From: Leptospira terpstrae serovar Hualin str. LT 11-33 = ATCC 700639
GTDB taxonomy: Bacteria; Spirochaetota; Leptospiria; Leptospirales; Leptospiraceae
Reading direction: 5' to 3'
Length of the DNA stretch: 64,000 bases
Assembly: GCF_000332495.1 (NCBI RefSeq)
Contig: NZ_AOGW02000009.1
Span: 1-64,000 of the forward strand
The stretch's first letter is position 1. Every line of letters begins with the position of its first letter. The translations under genes and the position numbers were made by a program. Below are positions 25,062-33,908 of this stretch, in pieces. The notes under the pieces were generated by a model, which had not been told where the DNA came from, did not search any database, and saw nothing but the letters and a program-made list of their open reading frames with translations.

Positions 25062-26510
25062 TCAAAAAGCCTGGGATTGGCGCCGGTAAAAATACCAACC
25101 TTCACATTCTTTGACTAAATGGACATCCTTCCATAGATCCAAATGTTCTTTCGTTTCTGTAATTCCCCATGGAAACGTTTCGAAAGGTTTTTGTCCGAGT
25201 CCCTTATCCCAAGTGCGATTGGATACCCAAGGGTAATAAATTCCTTCTTTTGTAAAGGGAACCAAGGTCCATTTTTTGTCTGAATAGGCATAACTGTATT
25301 TGACCGGCCAGTAAGTGGAAGATCCAGGAATGGCAGAGTCAAATTCGGAAAGGCATTCCATTCTATGGGCTCGTTTGGCCTGGCCCTCTTGAATGGCCTT
25401 TGCCAAGAGGGGATACCTTTCATTATAATAGAAGACAATCCCCAAAAAAAACACCAAGGTGGCAACCGATCGAAGTAAAGGAAACATCGCTACCATTCGG
25501 AAGATAAGAAACAAAATACAAAACGGTAAAAAGTATAAATAGCGAAAGTTAGGTTCTATCTGAAAAATAAATAAAGCTATTACGGAAAGAAAAGGCGAGA
25601 TCAGTAACGCCAAATCCAAGAATCGGTTTTTTAATTCTAAACGAAGAAATAAAAATAAAATATAGAGCATACATAATACTAAATATATATAAAACCAGTC
25701 CGCAAGTAATGGATGTTTGGTGATAGATTCAATCACTCCAGCAATCCAAACGTTTGCATCTTTAGAAAACAAATCGAAAGCAGAATGGATTCGGTCCATC
25801 GTAGGAAGTTCTTTGGGGGTAAAAATTCCTATCCCTAAGTTTTTTAAACCCAATTGCCAAACCTTTCCCAAACCAAACCCTAGAAGGACAAGACCTATCG
25901 GTTCAATTGATTTTCGTTGTAAACGAACCACCGCATACACGAGAAGGAAAGGTGCTATGTTTACAAAGAACCAATATTCAGAAATCCAAAGAAAAGAAAA
26001 AACCAATAGAAAACGAACGATTTGGAATCGATTTTTGGAATCCCATCGGTGGATTTCATAGAGAATGTAAGCTGCAAATAATAAGGTGATCGCGTGAAAA
26101 CTTGGGTAAAAAAACTGTCCGAGACTATTGGGCAAAACCCCTGCCATTGATAAAAAACCTAAGGAAAAGAGATAGGCTTTTTGGTTTTTGATCCCGAGAG
26201 CCTTTGCCAGATAAAATGGAATGGTAAAAAAGAAAAATCCAAAGGCAAAATGAAACGAACCTACAGAGGAAAATATAGGATAAACAAGGATCGCAAGGAC
26301 TACTTCTGGAAATAGACTAGAACTCGGGGGGAGGTTCCAACCACGAATTCCAACCCCAGTCCAAAAATCCCTGGCAAACAAATAGGGATACAAAACATCA
26401 CTATCAGTTCCCTCACCTAAATGATTTTCATAAATGGCATCGTAGAACAAATGAAAGGTGCCAAATAGAACGAGAAGGATCAGTATCGGTTTTAGGTTTC
26501 GAAATTTCAT
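25062..26510 (-). CDS. Uncharacterised multi-pass membrane protein (GT-C-like topology)
   Basis: About 482 residues from the ATG at 26510 (a GTG precedes it). There are roughly ten membrane helices. The first periplasmic loop is acidic (ENHLGEGTDSDVLYPYLFARDFW), and the C-terminal 100 residues are soluble and aromatic-rich (CEGWYFYRR). A loop Asp pair in that position is usual for GT-C glycosyltransferases, but I see no decisive family motif. It is the upstream gene of the TerC-DUF1569 group, separated by 52 bases. Confidence 0.5.
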   Translation of the reverse strand: MKFRNLKPILILLVLFGTFHLFYDAIYENHLGEGTDSDVLYPYLFARDFWTGVGIRGWNLPPSSSLFPEVVLAILVYPIFSSVGSFHFAFGFFFFTIPFYLAKALGIKNQKAYLFSLGFLSMAGVLPNSLGQFFYPSFHAITLLFAAYILYEIHRWDSKNRFQIVRFLLVFSFLWISEYWFFVNIAPFLLVYAVVRLQRKSIEPIGLVLLGFGLGKVWQLGLKNLGIGIFTPKELPTMDRIHSAFDLFSKDANVWIAGVIESITKHPLLADWFYIYLVLCMLYILFLFLRLELKNRFLDLALLISPFLSVIALFIFQIEPNFRYLYFLPFCILFLIFRMVAMFPLLRSVATLVFFLGIVFYYNERYPLLAKAIQEGQAKRAHRMECLSEFDSAIPGSSTYWPVKYSYAYSDKKWTLVPFTKEGIYYPWVSNRTWDKGLGQKPFETFPWGITETKEHLDLWKDVHLVKECEGWYFYRRQSQAF

Positions 26511-26547
26511 CACAAAATCAAAAATCTAAGTTTTGAGTACCAATACC

Positions 26548-27486
26548 CTAGTAACTAGGGCATTTTCTTTCAAAGGTTTTGAACCTCTCTGGAAATTCTA
26601 GCTCCACTAAGATCCGTTTGTCGGGAATAAAAGGATGAGGAAACTCCAATCGTTTAGCAAAAAGAAGTAGGCCGTATTGGGTGTAATCCTTTGCCGAACG
26701 AGAGTACAAACTGTCCCCCACAACGGGACATCCCAACTTTGCCATATGAACACGGATTTGGTGGGTACGACCGGTTTCCAAACCTAGTTTCATCAAACTA
26801 AATTTACGACCTGTTTGTGTTTGGACAATTTTTTCAGTTTTGTAATGAGTGATGGCCATTCTACCATCTTCTCTGACACACATCTTCACCCGTTCCACGG
26901 GATGGCGTCCAATGGGTAAGTTCACAGTGCCTTCCCCTTCCACTGGGGCTTGGAGTACCCAGGCATAGTAAGTTTTTTCTACCTGTCTCTCTTGGAACAT
27001 TTTGGAAAGGGCCGCATGGGCTCTGTCAGTTTTGGCAATGATGAGAACCCCTTCGGTCGGTTTGTCCAATCGATGCACAATCCCTGGACGACGTTCACCG
27101 CCTGTGGCTGATAGGTTTTTGAATTGGTGGAGGAGTCCATTGACAAGTGATGGTTGGTCATCCCCTGGTCCACTATGGCAGGCAATCCCTGCTTTCTTAT
27201 GGATAACCATAAATTCGTCTTCGTCATAGAGGACAGGAATGTCCATGGCGATGGGTTCCAGACGAGAAGGCGGTCTTGCGATCACATCCACGACGTACTC
27301 TTCACCAAGTGTCACCTTATACCCGTTTTTATGGGCCAATTGTTCTTTGGTTTTGTTGGTCACAAATCCCGAATCAATCCACTTTTGAACGGTAGAACGG
27401 CTGAGATCGTCTCCGGCATTGTCTTTTAGAAAGACATCCAGGCGACTTTGGTCATAATCTTCGGAAACGGTTAGAAATATTTGCAT
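26548..27486 (-). CDS. RluA/RluD-family pseudouridine synthase
   Basis: A 312-residue protein with an N-terminal S4-like domain (SRLDVFLKDNAGDDLSRSTVQKWIDSGFVTNK) and a catalytic RluA domain. The latter includes PGIVHRLDKPTEGVLIIAKT with the nucleophilic Asp, LETGRTHQIRVHMAKLGCPVVGDSLY, and a closing KRLEFPHP. It converts uridine to pseudouridine in rRNA, most likely large-subunit rRNA as for RluD. It is divergent from loa22, 59 bases away. Confidence 0.85.
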   Translation of the reverse strand: MQIFLTVSEDYDQSRLDVFLKDNAGDDLSRSTVQKWIDSGFVTNKTKEQLAHKNGYKVTLGEEYVVDVIARPPSRLEPIAMDIPVLYDEDEFMVIHKKAGIACHSGPGDDQPSLVNGLLHQFKNLSATGGERRPGIVHRLDKPTEGVLIIAKTDRAHAALSKMFQERQVEKTYYAWVLQAPVEGEGTVNLPIGRHPVERVKMCVREDGRMAITHYKTEKIVQTQTGRKFSLMKLGLETGRTHQIRVHMAKLGCPVVGDSLYSRSAKDYTQYGLLLFAKRLEFPHPFIPDKRILVELEFPERFKTFERKCPSY

Positions 27487-27545
27487 TTTCGGTTGTTATC
27501 TAATGAAAAGAACTAAACTATGGAAACATTAAGGTAGGTCAACTG

Positions 27546-28112
27546 ATGAAAAAAGGATTTTTTTTAAGCCTCATCCTCCTCGCAGGTCTTTCGCTTTCAT
27601 TAACGAATTGTTCGTCTTCTGAAGAAAAAGAAACTCCCAAAGACACAACTTCCACAACGGGAACAACATCCACTGTTTCTTCCAGAGATCTGAATGCAGC
27701 TCTTTTGGACGAAATCAATGTAGCACTCAAAGACTACCGTTATCCAGACGGCGTTCGTCGCAGAGGTTTTAGCTACAAACAAGCGGACATCCAAGCAGAA
27801 GATTTTAAAACTTGGGCAAAAGACAATGTATCTTACATCAAAGATGCTCTTGCAAAACTTCCTGAAGGTTATGCACTTGAAGTGACTGGTCACGCAGACG
27901 CTTCCGGTCCAGAAGAAGCAGAAGGTGCTAAAAAAGGAAACGGATACTATTCACAAATTCGTTCTGACGCAGTGAAAGATGCTCTTGTAAAACAAGGGAT
28001 CCCTGCAGACAGAATCGTAACCAAAGCTTCTGGTTCTTCTAAACCAATTTCTGGTTTTGATGAAAAAGACGCGATCAACCGTCGAGTGACTTTCCAAGTC
28101 GTTTCTAAATAA
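27546..28112 (+). CDS. loa22: OmpA-like surface lipoprotein Loa22 ortholog
   Basis: 188 residues: lipoprotein signal with SLTNC (Cys22), a Ser/Thr-rich linker and an OmpA domain. DYRYPDGVRRRGFSYKQAD, LEVTGHADASGPEEAEGAKKGNGYY and AIPADRIVTKASGSS-like segments closely match the L. interrogans Loa22 sequence as I remember it. Asp and Arg residues for peptidoglycan binding are present (VTGHADASG, AINRRVTF). It is an abundant outer-membrane lipoprotein tied to the wall; Loa22 is a virulence factor in pathogens, so its presence here reflects a core structural role. A strong terminator follows. Confidence 0.85.
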   Translation: MKKGFFLSLILLAGLSLSLTNCSSSEEKETPKDTTSTTGTTSTVSSRDLNAALLDEINVALKDYRYPDGVRRRGFSYKQADIQAEDFKTWAKDNVSYIKDALAKLPEGYALEVTGHADASGPEEAEGAKKGNGYYSQIRSDAVKDALVKQGIPADRIVTKASGSSKPISGFDEKDAINRRVTFQVVSK

Positions 28113-28151
28113 GAAAGTTTGCTTTCTTAACTAGAGATTTTTCTCTAAATG

Positions 28152-28178
28152 AAAACCCACCCTTTGGTGGGTTTTTTT
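28152..28178 (+). terminator. Rho-independent terminator of loa22
   Basis: A perfect 10-base stem, AAAACCCACC (28152-28161) and GGTGGGTTTT (28166-28175), closes a CTTT loop and is followed by a run of T. It lies 40 bases after the loa22 stop. Confidence 0.9.
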
Positions 28179-28272
28179 ATACCCATTCCATTTTTTATAA
28201 ATAGATGTGTTCTTTTTGGATCGATTTGGACACCTCGCATTGGTTATGCGAATCAAAATTTGATTCTATAAC

Positions 28273-28336
28273 GACCGCGCTATCCGCTCCAATCTTTCCT
28301 AACGGAAAGGATTTCCGCTTCTATCGCTGGCGCGGG
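28273..28336. other. G+C-rich structured intergenic element
   Basis: The 335-base gap after loa22 holds a block richer in G+C than its surroundings. An outer pair, CCGCGC (28275-28280) with GCGCGG (28330-28335), encloses an inner hairpin, AATCTTTCC (28291-28299) with GGAAAGGATT (28304-28313), around a TAAC loop. No open frame or T-run follows. It could be an intergenic repeat unit, a small structured RNA or a protein-binding site. Only one copy is seen in this window. Confidence 0.4.
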
Positions 28337-28447
28337 GTTTTTGCCTAACAATGACAGAATGAAAGGAAGTTAAGTTTTCAAATTTGAAACCAACAACAAT
28401 TCTGTAAAAAACTTTTCTTTTTGAAGTGAGGATTGAATCGTTTGTCT

Positions 28448-28927
28448 ATGCCCACCACTGTAGAAGAATACATCCAATCGTTACCAAAAGACCGAAAAGA
28501 ACCATTTTCGAAACTACGAGAAACCGTCAAAAAAAATCTCCCCAAAGGTTTTGAAGAAACCATTCAGTACAACATGATTGGTTATGTTGTACCCAAAAAA
28601 ACCTATCCTGCCGGTTACCATGTAACTCCTGAACTTGCACTTCCCTTCATCCATATCGCTTCCCAAAAGAATGGACTGGCACTCTATCATATGGGAATCT
28701 ATTCTGATCTAAAACTTTTGAAATGGTTCCAAACAGAATATCCCAAACATTGCAAAACGAAATTGGATATGGGCAAAAGTTGTATTCGGTTTAAAAAACT
28801 AGAAGAGATTCCTTGGGCCTTGATTGGTGATTTATCAAAAAAAATGAGTCCTAAGGATTGGATTGCACTTTATGAAAAAAATTTACAAGAATCGAAATTA
28901 AATAAAAAGAATTCTTCCAAAAAGTGA
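28448..28927 (+). CDS. DUF1801 family protein
   Basis: About 159 residues from the ATG at 28448; TTG codons at 28433 and 28442 are possible starts given GAGG at 28428. The pattern VEEYIQSLPKDRKEPFSKLRETVKKNLPKGFEETIQYNMIGYVVP, then LPFIHIASQKNGLALYHMG and SCIRFKKLEEIPW, is the YdhG/DUF1801 fold, with SH3-like beta sheet and helices. The C-terminus is Lys-rich. The biochemical role is unknown; it is cytoplasmic. Confidence 0.75.
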   Translation: MPTTVEEYIQSLPKDRKEPFSKLRETVKKNLPKGFEETIQYNMIGYVVPKKTYPAGYHVTPELALPFIHIASQKNGLALYHMGIYSDLKLLKWFQTEYPKHCKTKLDMGKSCIRFKKLEEIPWALIGDLSKKMSPKDWIALYEKNLQESKLNKKNSSKK

Positions 28928-28975
28928 ATTTAAGAATAGAAGAAAAAAAACACAATCAAAGATAATAATTCAATT

Positions 28976-29314
28976 ATGGTATATCTTCTCTTAAAATATT
29001 TAGTCACGGCAGCTCTTGTTGTCATCATTTCGGAAATCGCAAGAAGGAATGATCGGATGGGTAGTCTTATTGCTTCTCTTCCGTTAGTCACCATTCTTAC
29101 TTTGTTTTGGTTAAAATTTGAAAATGCAGGTGAAGAAAAAATTTCAAACCATGCCTATTATACATTTTGGTTTGTGATTCCTACACTTCCCATGTTTTTG
29201 ATTTTCCCAAAGTTAAATGCCACCTGCGGGTTCTGGGTTGCAATGTTATGTAGTATCGCTTTTACAACTGTATTGTTTTATTTGTATCAGCTAGTTTTGA
29301 TTCGATTGTTCTAG
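28976..29314 (+). CDS. DUF3147 family membrane protein
   Basis: 112 residues with four predicted membrane helices. The pattern LLKYLVTAALVVIISEIARRNDRMGSLIASLPLVTILTLFWLKFE matches DUF3147, a small inner-membrane family of unknown function often next to unrelated genes. It is downstream of the DUF1801 gene by 48 bases and may be cotranscribed. Confidence 0.75.
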   Translation: MVYLLLKYLVTAALVVIISEIARRNDRMGSLIASLPLVTILTLFWLKFENAGEEKISNHAYYTFWFVIPTLPMFLIFPKLNATCGFWVAMLCSIAFTTVLFYLYQLVLIRLF

Positions 29315-29356
29315 AGTAAAATCACTCTTTAGGAATTTAATCATTAAAAATTAAAT

Positions 29357-29953
29357 TTATTTTTCCCCTGTTGCTAAAAAAAGAGAAGCATCTTCTTTCA
29401 TAAAAATATTTTTTCCATGGTGGAACGTTTTAATTTCTATATCTTTGAATCCAACTTCGGTAAATAAAGTCCTAATTTCTTCATTTGTAAATCCATTGTG
29501 GACTTTGGGGTGGTTTACTTTTTCATTTTTATCGAAGTCAACAACCATTAGTTTCCCATTGGGATTTAGAATATCATAAAAAAAATTCAAAATTCTTTTT
29601 GTATCAGGAATGTGCAGTAGAACCAGTGAGACGAGGATTAAATCTGCTTTTTTGGTTTTTGTATTTTGGAGAAAGTTGGAATGGATCACTTCCGCATTGG
29701 ATACATTCATTTTTTTGATTTTTTCTCGAACAATGTCTAACATTGGTTCAGAAGAATCGATAAAGACAATCCTACCAACTAACGAAACTAAGCTAAAACC
29801 AACAAGGCCCGTGCCACAACCGTAATCAAATAGTGTTTTTGATTGGCTTTCCTTACATTCAGTTTGGATTGTGTTCGAAATGATATGAGCTAATTCTTTT
29901 CGTTCCGTTGTATCATACACATTTGCCATTTGGTCAAAAACATTTGGTTCCAT
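29357..29953 (-). CDS. Class I SAM-dependent methyltransferase
   Basis: 198 residues with a Rossmann-type methyltransferase fold: TLFDYGCGTGLVGFSL (SAM motif I), VFIDSSEPMLDIVREK (acidic motif II), ADLILVSLVLLHIPDT (motif post-II) and GKLMVVDFDKNE. The C-terminal HHGKNIFMKEDASLFLATG is typical of UbiE-like small-molecule methyltransferases. The substrate is unknown. It stands alone, converging with the DUF3147 gene. Confidence 0.8.
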   Translation of the reverse strand: MEPNVFDQMANVYDTTERKELAHIISNTIQTECKESQSKTLFDYGCGTGLVGFSLVSLVGRIVFIDSSEPMLDIVREKIKKMNVSNAEVIHSNFLQNTKTKKADLILVSLVLLHIPDTKRILNFFYDILNPNGKLMVVDFDKNEKVNHPKVHNGFTNEEIRTLFTEVGFKDIEIKTFHHGKNIFMKEDASLFLATGEK

Positions 29954-30097
29954 ATTGGTTTTATGTTAGACTGCGATGGAAAACTTCAAAGGATAATTTT
30001 TGGATTCGAATATTTATAGTCACAAAGTTTCTATTGTGTCAATGCCTTTAGTTGCAAAGGAAACTGAATCATAGAGTTCAAATCCCAGAATTAATTT

Positions 30098-30544
30098 TCA
30101 ATCATTCGTTTCATGCGGAAAGGAAGTTCCTTGGTATTTTAACTGTTGCGGCGTTTCATTCTTTTCTATTTTAATATAGCTATATAAATTCTTATCTATT
30201 GCTGCGACTTTATAGTATGTTGTGTTTCCAATCCAGTCAACATCAACAAGAATGGGATCTGTAATTTCTTGTGTGATCAGTTCAAATTGACAATCAGATA
30301 TCCAGTTGATTTTATTTTTTACATAATATTTATTAATCACTCTATGGAAGTTAGCAGATTCATCTGTGATTTCAATATGTATAATCAGAATATTTTCTCC
30401 AATCGCAATGGATTGAGTGTAATATCCGTTCTTTAACTTACAATTTAAATTAGTTTTTGGCTTTTGAAAGTTGATACTGTATATTGAATTCAGAGAGATA
30501 AGGATTAAGAAAATTGATAATGCTTTTATTTTTTTAATCAGATC
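30098..30544 (-). CDS. Hypothetical secreted protein
   Basis: About 148 residues from the ATG at 30544 (open to 30577). An N-terminal hydrophobic signal (IKKIKALSIFLILISLNSIYS) precedes a beta-rich body with two Cys (LNCKLKNG, SDCQFEL) that could form a disulfide. No family recognised. Base composition is more A+T-rich than its neighbours, and no operon partner is present. Confidence 0.5.
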   Translation of the reverse strand, partial: DLIKKIKALSIFLILISLNSIYSINFQKPKTNLNCKLKNGYYTQSIAIGENILIIHIEITDESANFHRVINKYYVKNKINWISDCQFELITQEITDPILVDVDWIGNTTYYKVAAIDKNLYSYIKIEKNETPQQLKYQGTSFPHETND

Positions 30545-30719
30545 CATTGTTTTTACCGTTCTTTTTGGAATTGTCATATTTCTTCGATATTTTTGTAAAT
30601 TATACCAACACTAGTGAACCGTCATACTCAATCTATTTTAGTCACATCCAAAGCCAGGTTTATAGAGGCTTTGGCAGGATATGGTCACTGGTAGTTTGTC
30701 TGCATCCCTTAAAGGTATC

Positions 30720-31682
30720 TTAAAAACTTACCATCGCCCCTACGTAAATTCCTCGCAAACTATCAAAGTTTTCTGATTTTTTGGGAAGGTTGATCTCCCA
30801 GGCTCCTGTGACGGTGGGATTTGCGGATCCCAAATTTTCTGTGCTGCGACTCAATTGAATTTCGTTATAATGGTAGTAGGAAAATTTTGAGACAATCAGA
30901 TTGTAACCCACAAAGAATTTCATGTTGGGATGAAAAGAGTAGGAGAGTGAACCATCCAATTCGTATCCTCGAAAGATTCCTTCCGTTCCGGCGGTAGATA
31001 AGGAATACTGAAACCGATCTTCCATAAGATTCGGTTGTTTGAAAAAACGAGTGCCTTGTGTGTAGAACAAATCCATCGTTAGGTGGAATGCTAAGTCAAA
31101 GGGAAGTTGGTAAATACTTTGGAGAGAAACTTGCGGGCCGTAAGTGAAAAAATATTCTTTGAAAGTTCCCTGCCCTAAATAATTTCCATACTGGTAACGA
31201 TTTATGTTTCGTATCCCTCCTCCTAGATAGAGTTTCCAGTCCAGACCGGGTGTGAAAGTTTTGTAAACATTGAATTCAAACTCGGAACGAGCCATTGGTG
31301 ATAGATAAAACCGAGAGATATTTGCCCCGAGCGCTGTTTGTTGGTAGAGAAGAGTGTTGGCATTGACAATTTCAATTTCAAAGTAGGAAAGTTCCAATTT
31401 AAAACCCTTGGTTAGGTTTTCATAATTGAAGACAAAAGGAATAAGAACTTTTCCATTTTCTTTCAATGCGGAACTGGAACGAGTGGGGACTATTGCTTCA
31501 TTCTTATCGGTTAGGGCTGTGTATTCGTATGGCAGATACTGGTAGGTTTGTCTCTTTAAGAGTAAACTGGTTCTTGAGTGATTCCTTTTTTCTTTAGGCT
31601 CGTTTTCGATTGTTACCGTCTCCTCGGCAAATAACATGGAAGTGAAAAACACTAGTAAAATATAAATGAGGTTCTGTTTCAT
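30720..31682 (-). CDS. Putative outer-membrane beta-barrel protein
   Basis: 320 residues: signal peptide MKQNLIYILLVFFTSMLFAE, then alternating aromatic/hydrophobic strands (FKLELSYFEIEI, WKLYLGGGIRNI, LAFHLTMDLFY, MKFFVGYNLIVSKFSYYHY). The C-terminal Phe (YVGAMVSF) is typical of BAM-inserted barrels. No specific family was recognised and there is no operon neighbour. I infer an outer-membrane protein of unknown role. Confidence 0.6.
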   Translation of the reverse strand: MKQNLIYILLVFFTSMLFAEETVTIENEPKEKRNHSRTSLLLKRQTYQYLPYEYTALTDKNEAIVPTRSSSALKENGKVLIPFVFNYENLTKGFKLELSYFEIEIVNANTLLYQQTALGANISRFYLSPMARSEFEFNVYKTFTPGLDWKLYLGGGIRNINRYQYGNYLGQGTFKEYFFTYGPQVSLQSIYQLPFDLAFHLTMDLFYTQGTRFFKQPNLMEDRFQYSLSTAGTEGIFRGYELDGSLSYSFHPNMKFFVGYNLIVSKFSYYHYNEIQLSRSTENLGSANPTVTGAWEINLPKKSENFDSLRGIYVGAMVSF

Positions 31683-31834
31683 TTTCTTTTGTTATAGACT
31701 GATTTTATAAAAAGAGAAACAAATTTTCCCGCTTGGAATTGGACTCTGTGCCTAGCGTTTCCCAAAGTCTCTGTAAAAATTCATTTACTAGAAAGAGATT
31801 CTTCCCAACATAGAAGGATAGTTTAGAGGTTTCC

Positions 31835-33448
31835 ATGCCAGAATTCTTTTATTCCGATCCTTTCCCTCTCGGGGAAGATACAACTCCTTACAAATTGTTA
31901 ACTAAGGACTTTGTAAGCACCGTCCCATTCGGTGATAAAGAAATATTAAAAATTGAACCAGAAGGTTTGACCTTCCTTGCAGAAAAAGCCATGGAAGACA
32001 TTGCCTTCTACCTCCGTCCAGGCCATCTCGAAAAAGTTCGTAAAATTCTAGATGATCCAGAAGCCACTAAAAATGATCGGTTTGTGGCGATGGCTCTTCT
32101 CAAAAATGCAGTGATTGCCGCAGACAAACAACTGCCTTCTTGCCAAGATACGGGAACAGGAATTGTCATGGCTAAAAAGGGAGAATATGTCATCACCGGT
32201 GGGGATGACGCCGAAGCCCTCTCCAAAGGAATTTATAATACATATGTACAGCGTAACTTGCGTTATTCGCAAGTAGTTCCTCTTTCTATGTATGAAGAAA
32301 CAAACTCAGGCTCCAACTTACCTGCGCAAGTGGATATTTATTCGACTCCAGGACAAAAGTATAGTTTTCTATTTATGGCAAAAGGCGGTGGGTCTGCGAA
32401 CAAAACCTATCTCTACCAAGAGACAAAGGCTCTTCTCAACCCGGCCTCACTCGAAAAATTCATTTCAGAAAAAGTGGCAAGTCTTGGGACTTCTGCTTGC
32501 CCACCTTACCACATAGCGGTAGTAATTGGGGGAACTTCTGCCGAGGCCAATCTAAAGACCGTAAAACTAGCATCAGCTGGTTATCTTGACCACTTGCCTA
32601 CCAAAGGAACCAAAGAAGGTACTGCCTTCCGTGATATCGAACTAGAAGAGAAGATGTTACTGGCAGCACAAAAATCGGGAATAGGAGCACAGTTTGGTGG
32701 AAAGTACTTAGCTCACGATTTTCGAATCATTCGTTTGCCAAGGCATGGTGCCTCTTGCCCAGTCGGACTTGGTGTTAGTTGCAGTGCGGATCGCAATATC
32801 AAAGCCAAAATTACAAAAGACGGAATTTATCTTGAACAACTCGAATATGATCCGGCTCGTTTTTTACCTACCGTTGCGGAATCAGATGCGGGAAGTGAAA
32901 CCGTCCATATCAACTTAAACCAACCCATGAAAGAAATTTTGGGAATCCTAAACAAATACCCTGTCAAAACACGTGTTATGTTGTCTGGACGATTGGTCGT
33001 AGCTCGTGATATTGCTCATGCCAAACTCAAAGAAAAATTAGATAAGGGTGAACCACTTCCTGATTATTTCAAAAACCATCCGGTTTATTATGCAGGCCCT
33101 GCCAAAACTCCAGAAGGGATGCCTTCCGGTTCCTTTGGACCCACAACAGCAGGTCGAATGGATAGTTATGTTCCTCTTTTCCAAGAAAAAGGTTACTCTA
33201 TGATCTCTCTTGCGAAAGGGAATCGTTCCAAAGTGGTCACCGATAGTTGCAAAAAAAATGGGGGATTCTATCTCGGATCTATTGGTGGTCCTGCCGCCTT
33301 ACTTGCGAAAGAAAATATCAAAAAAGTAGAAGTCCTCGACTTTCCAGAGTTAGGTATGGAAGCTGTTTGGTCCATTGAGGTAGAAAACTTTCCTGCCTTT
33401 ATAGTAGTCGATGACAAAGGAAATGATTTTTTCCAGATGTTGAATTGA
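31835..33448 (+). CDS. fumA: Fumarate hydratase class I (iron-sulfur)
   Basis: A 537-residue single-chain class I fumarase. The N-terminal alpha domain carries [10 protein letters not shown] (cluster Cys), [19 protein letters not shown] and [15 protein letters not shown]. The C-terminal beta domain carries [11 protein letters not shown] and [14 protein letters not shown]. It uses a [4Fe-4S] cluster for fumarate-malate interconversion in the TCA cycle and is oxygen-sensitive in known homologs. GAGG 6 bases upstream supports the ATG. An SRPBCC gene starts immediately after the stop, and an unrelated class II fumarase gene lies just beyond it. Confidence 0.92.
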   Translation: MPEFFYSDPFPLGEDTTPYKLLTKDFVSTVPFGDKEILKIEPEGLTFLAEKAMEDIAFYLRPGHLEKVRKILDDPEATKNDRFVAMALLKNAVIAADKQLPSCQDTGTGIVMAKKGEYVITGGDDAEALSKGIYNTYVQRNLRYSQVVPLSMYEETNSGSNLPAQVDIYSTPGQKYSFLFMAKGGGSANKTYLYQETKALLNPASLEKFISEKVASLGTSACPPYHIAVVIGGTSAEANLKTVKLASAGYLDHLPTKGTKEGTAFRDIELEEKMLLAAQKSGIGAQFGGKYLAHDFRIIRLPRHGASCPVGLGVSCSADRNIKAKITKDGIYLEQLEYDPARFLPTVAESDAGSETVHINLNQPMKEILGILNKYPVKTRVMLSGRLVVARDIAHAKLKEKLDKGEPLPDYFKNHPVYYAGPAKTPEGMPSGSFGPTTAGRMDSYVPLFQEKGYSMISLAKGNRSKVVTDSCKKNGGFYLGSIGGPAALLAKENIKKVEVLDFPELGMEAVWSIEVENFPAFIVVDDKGNDFFQMLN

Positions 33449-33871
33449 ATGTGTAAAACAATTCATCAAAAAGTAAAATTCAAAGCATCACCAAAGACAA
33501 TCTATCAGTTTATCGCTGATTCGAAGAATGTCACATCCCTCACAGGGGAAACTGCGATCATTAGCAAACGGATTGGTGGAACCTTTTCCACCATGTCCGG
33601 TAAGGTATCGGGAATCATTGTGGACCTTGAACCTTCGAAACGAATTGTACAAGCGTGGAGAAGGTCTGATTTTCCAGAAGGTATTTTTTCTATGGCTACT
33701 TTTACATTCAAAGAAACCACGGAAGGTGGGACTGAGTTAAAATTAACACACCGTGGCGTACCTAAAGAACTAATTCCTGATATAGAAGAAGGTTGGCGCC
33801 GAAACTATTGGGAAATGATTCGAAATGCTGTCAGAACTTTGCCAAATAACCCCAAACAAACGAAATCATAA
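33449..33871 (+). CDS. SRPBCC/AHA1-type domain protein
   Basis: 140 residues with a START-like fold: HQKVKFKASPKTIYQFIADSKNVTSLTGETA, GGTFSTMSGKVSGIIVDLEPSKRIVQAWR, and the long C-terminal helix PDIEEGWRRNYWEMIRNAVRTL. This is the activator-of-Hsp90-like (AHSA1) subgroup, with a hydrophobic cavity for small ligands. Its ATG is directly after the fumA TGA, so the two are co-translated. The ligand is unknown. Confidence 0.8.
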   Translation: MCKTIHQKVKFKASPKTIYQFIADSKNVTSLTGETAIISKRIGGTFSTMSGKVSGIIVDLEPSKRIVQAWRRSDFPEGIFSMATFTFKETTEGGTELKLTHRGVPKELIPDIEEGWRRNYWEMIRNAVRTLPNNPKQTKS

Positions 33872-33908
33872 ATTTCGCACTGTTTTTATTTTAGAATCTA
33901 GTTACATT

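Noticed and set aside
24699..25118. 139-residue plus-strand frame opposite TerC
   Set aside because: It mirrors the TerC coding sequence, with no start signal or domain.
30648..30674. Hairpin CCAAAGCC / GGCTTTGG between two minus-strand genes
   Set aside because: The stem is good, but it is not followed by a T-run on either strand and there is no other support for a terminator or a small RNA.
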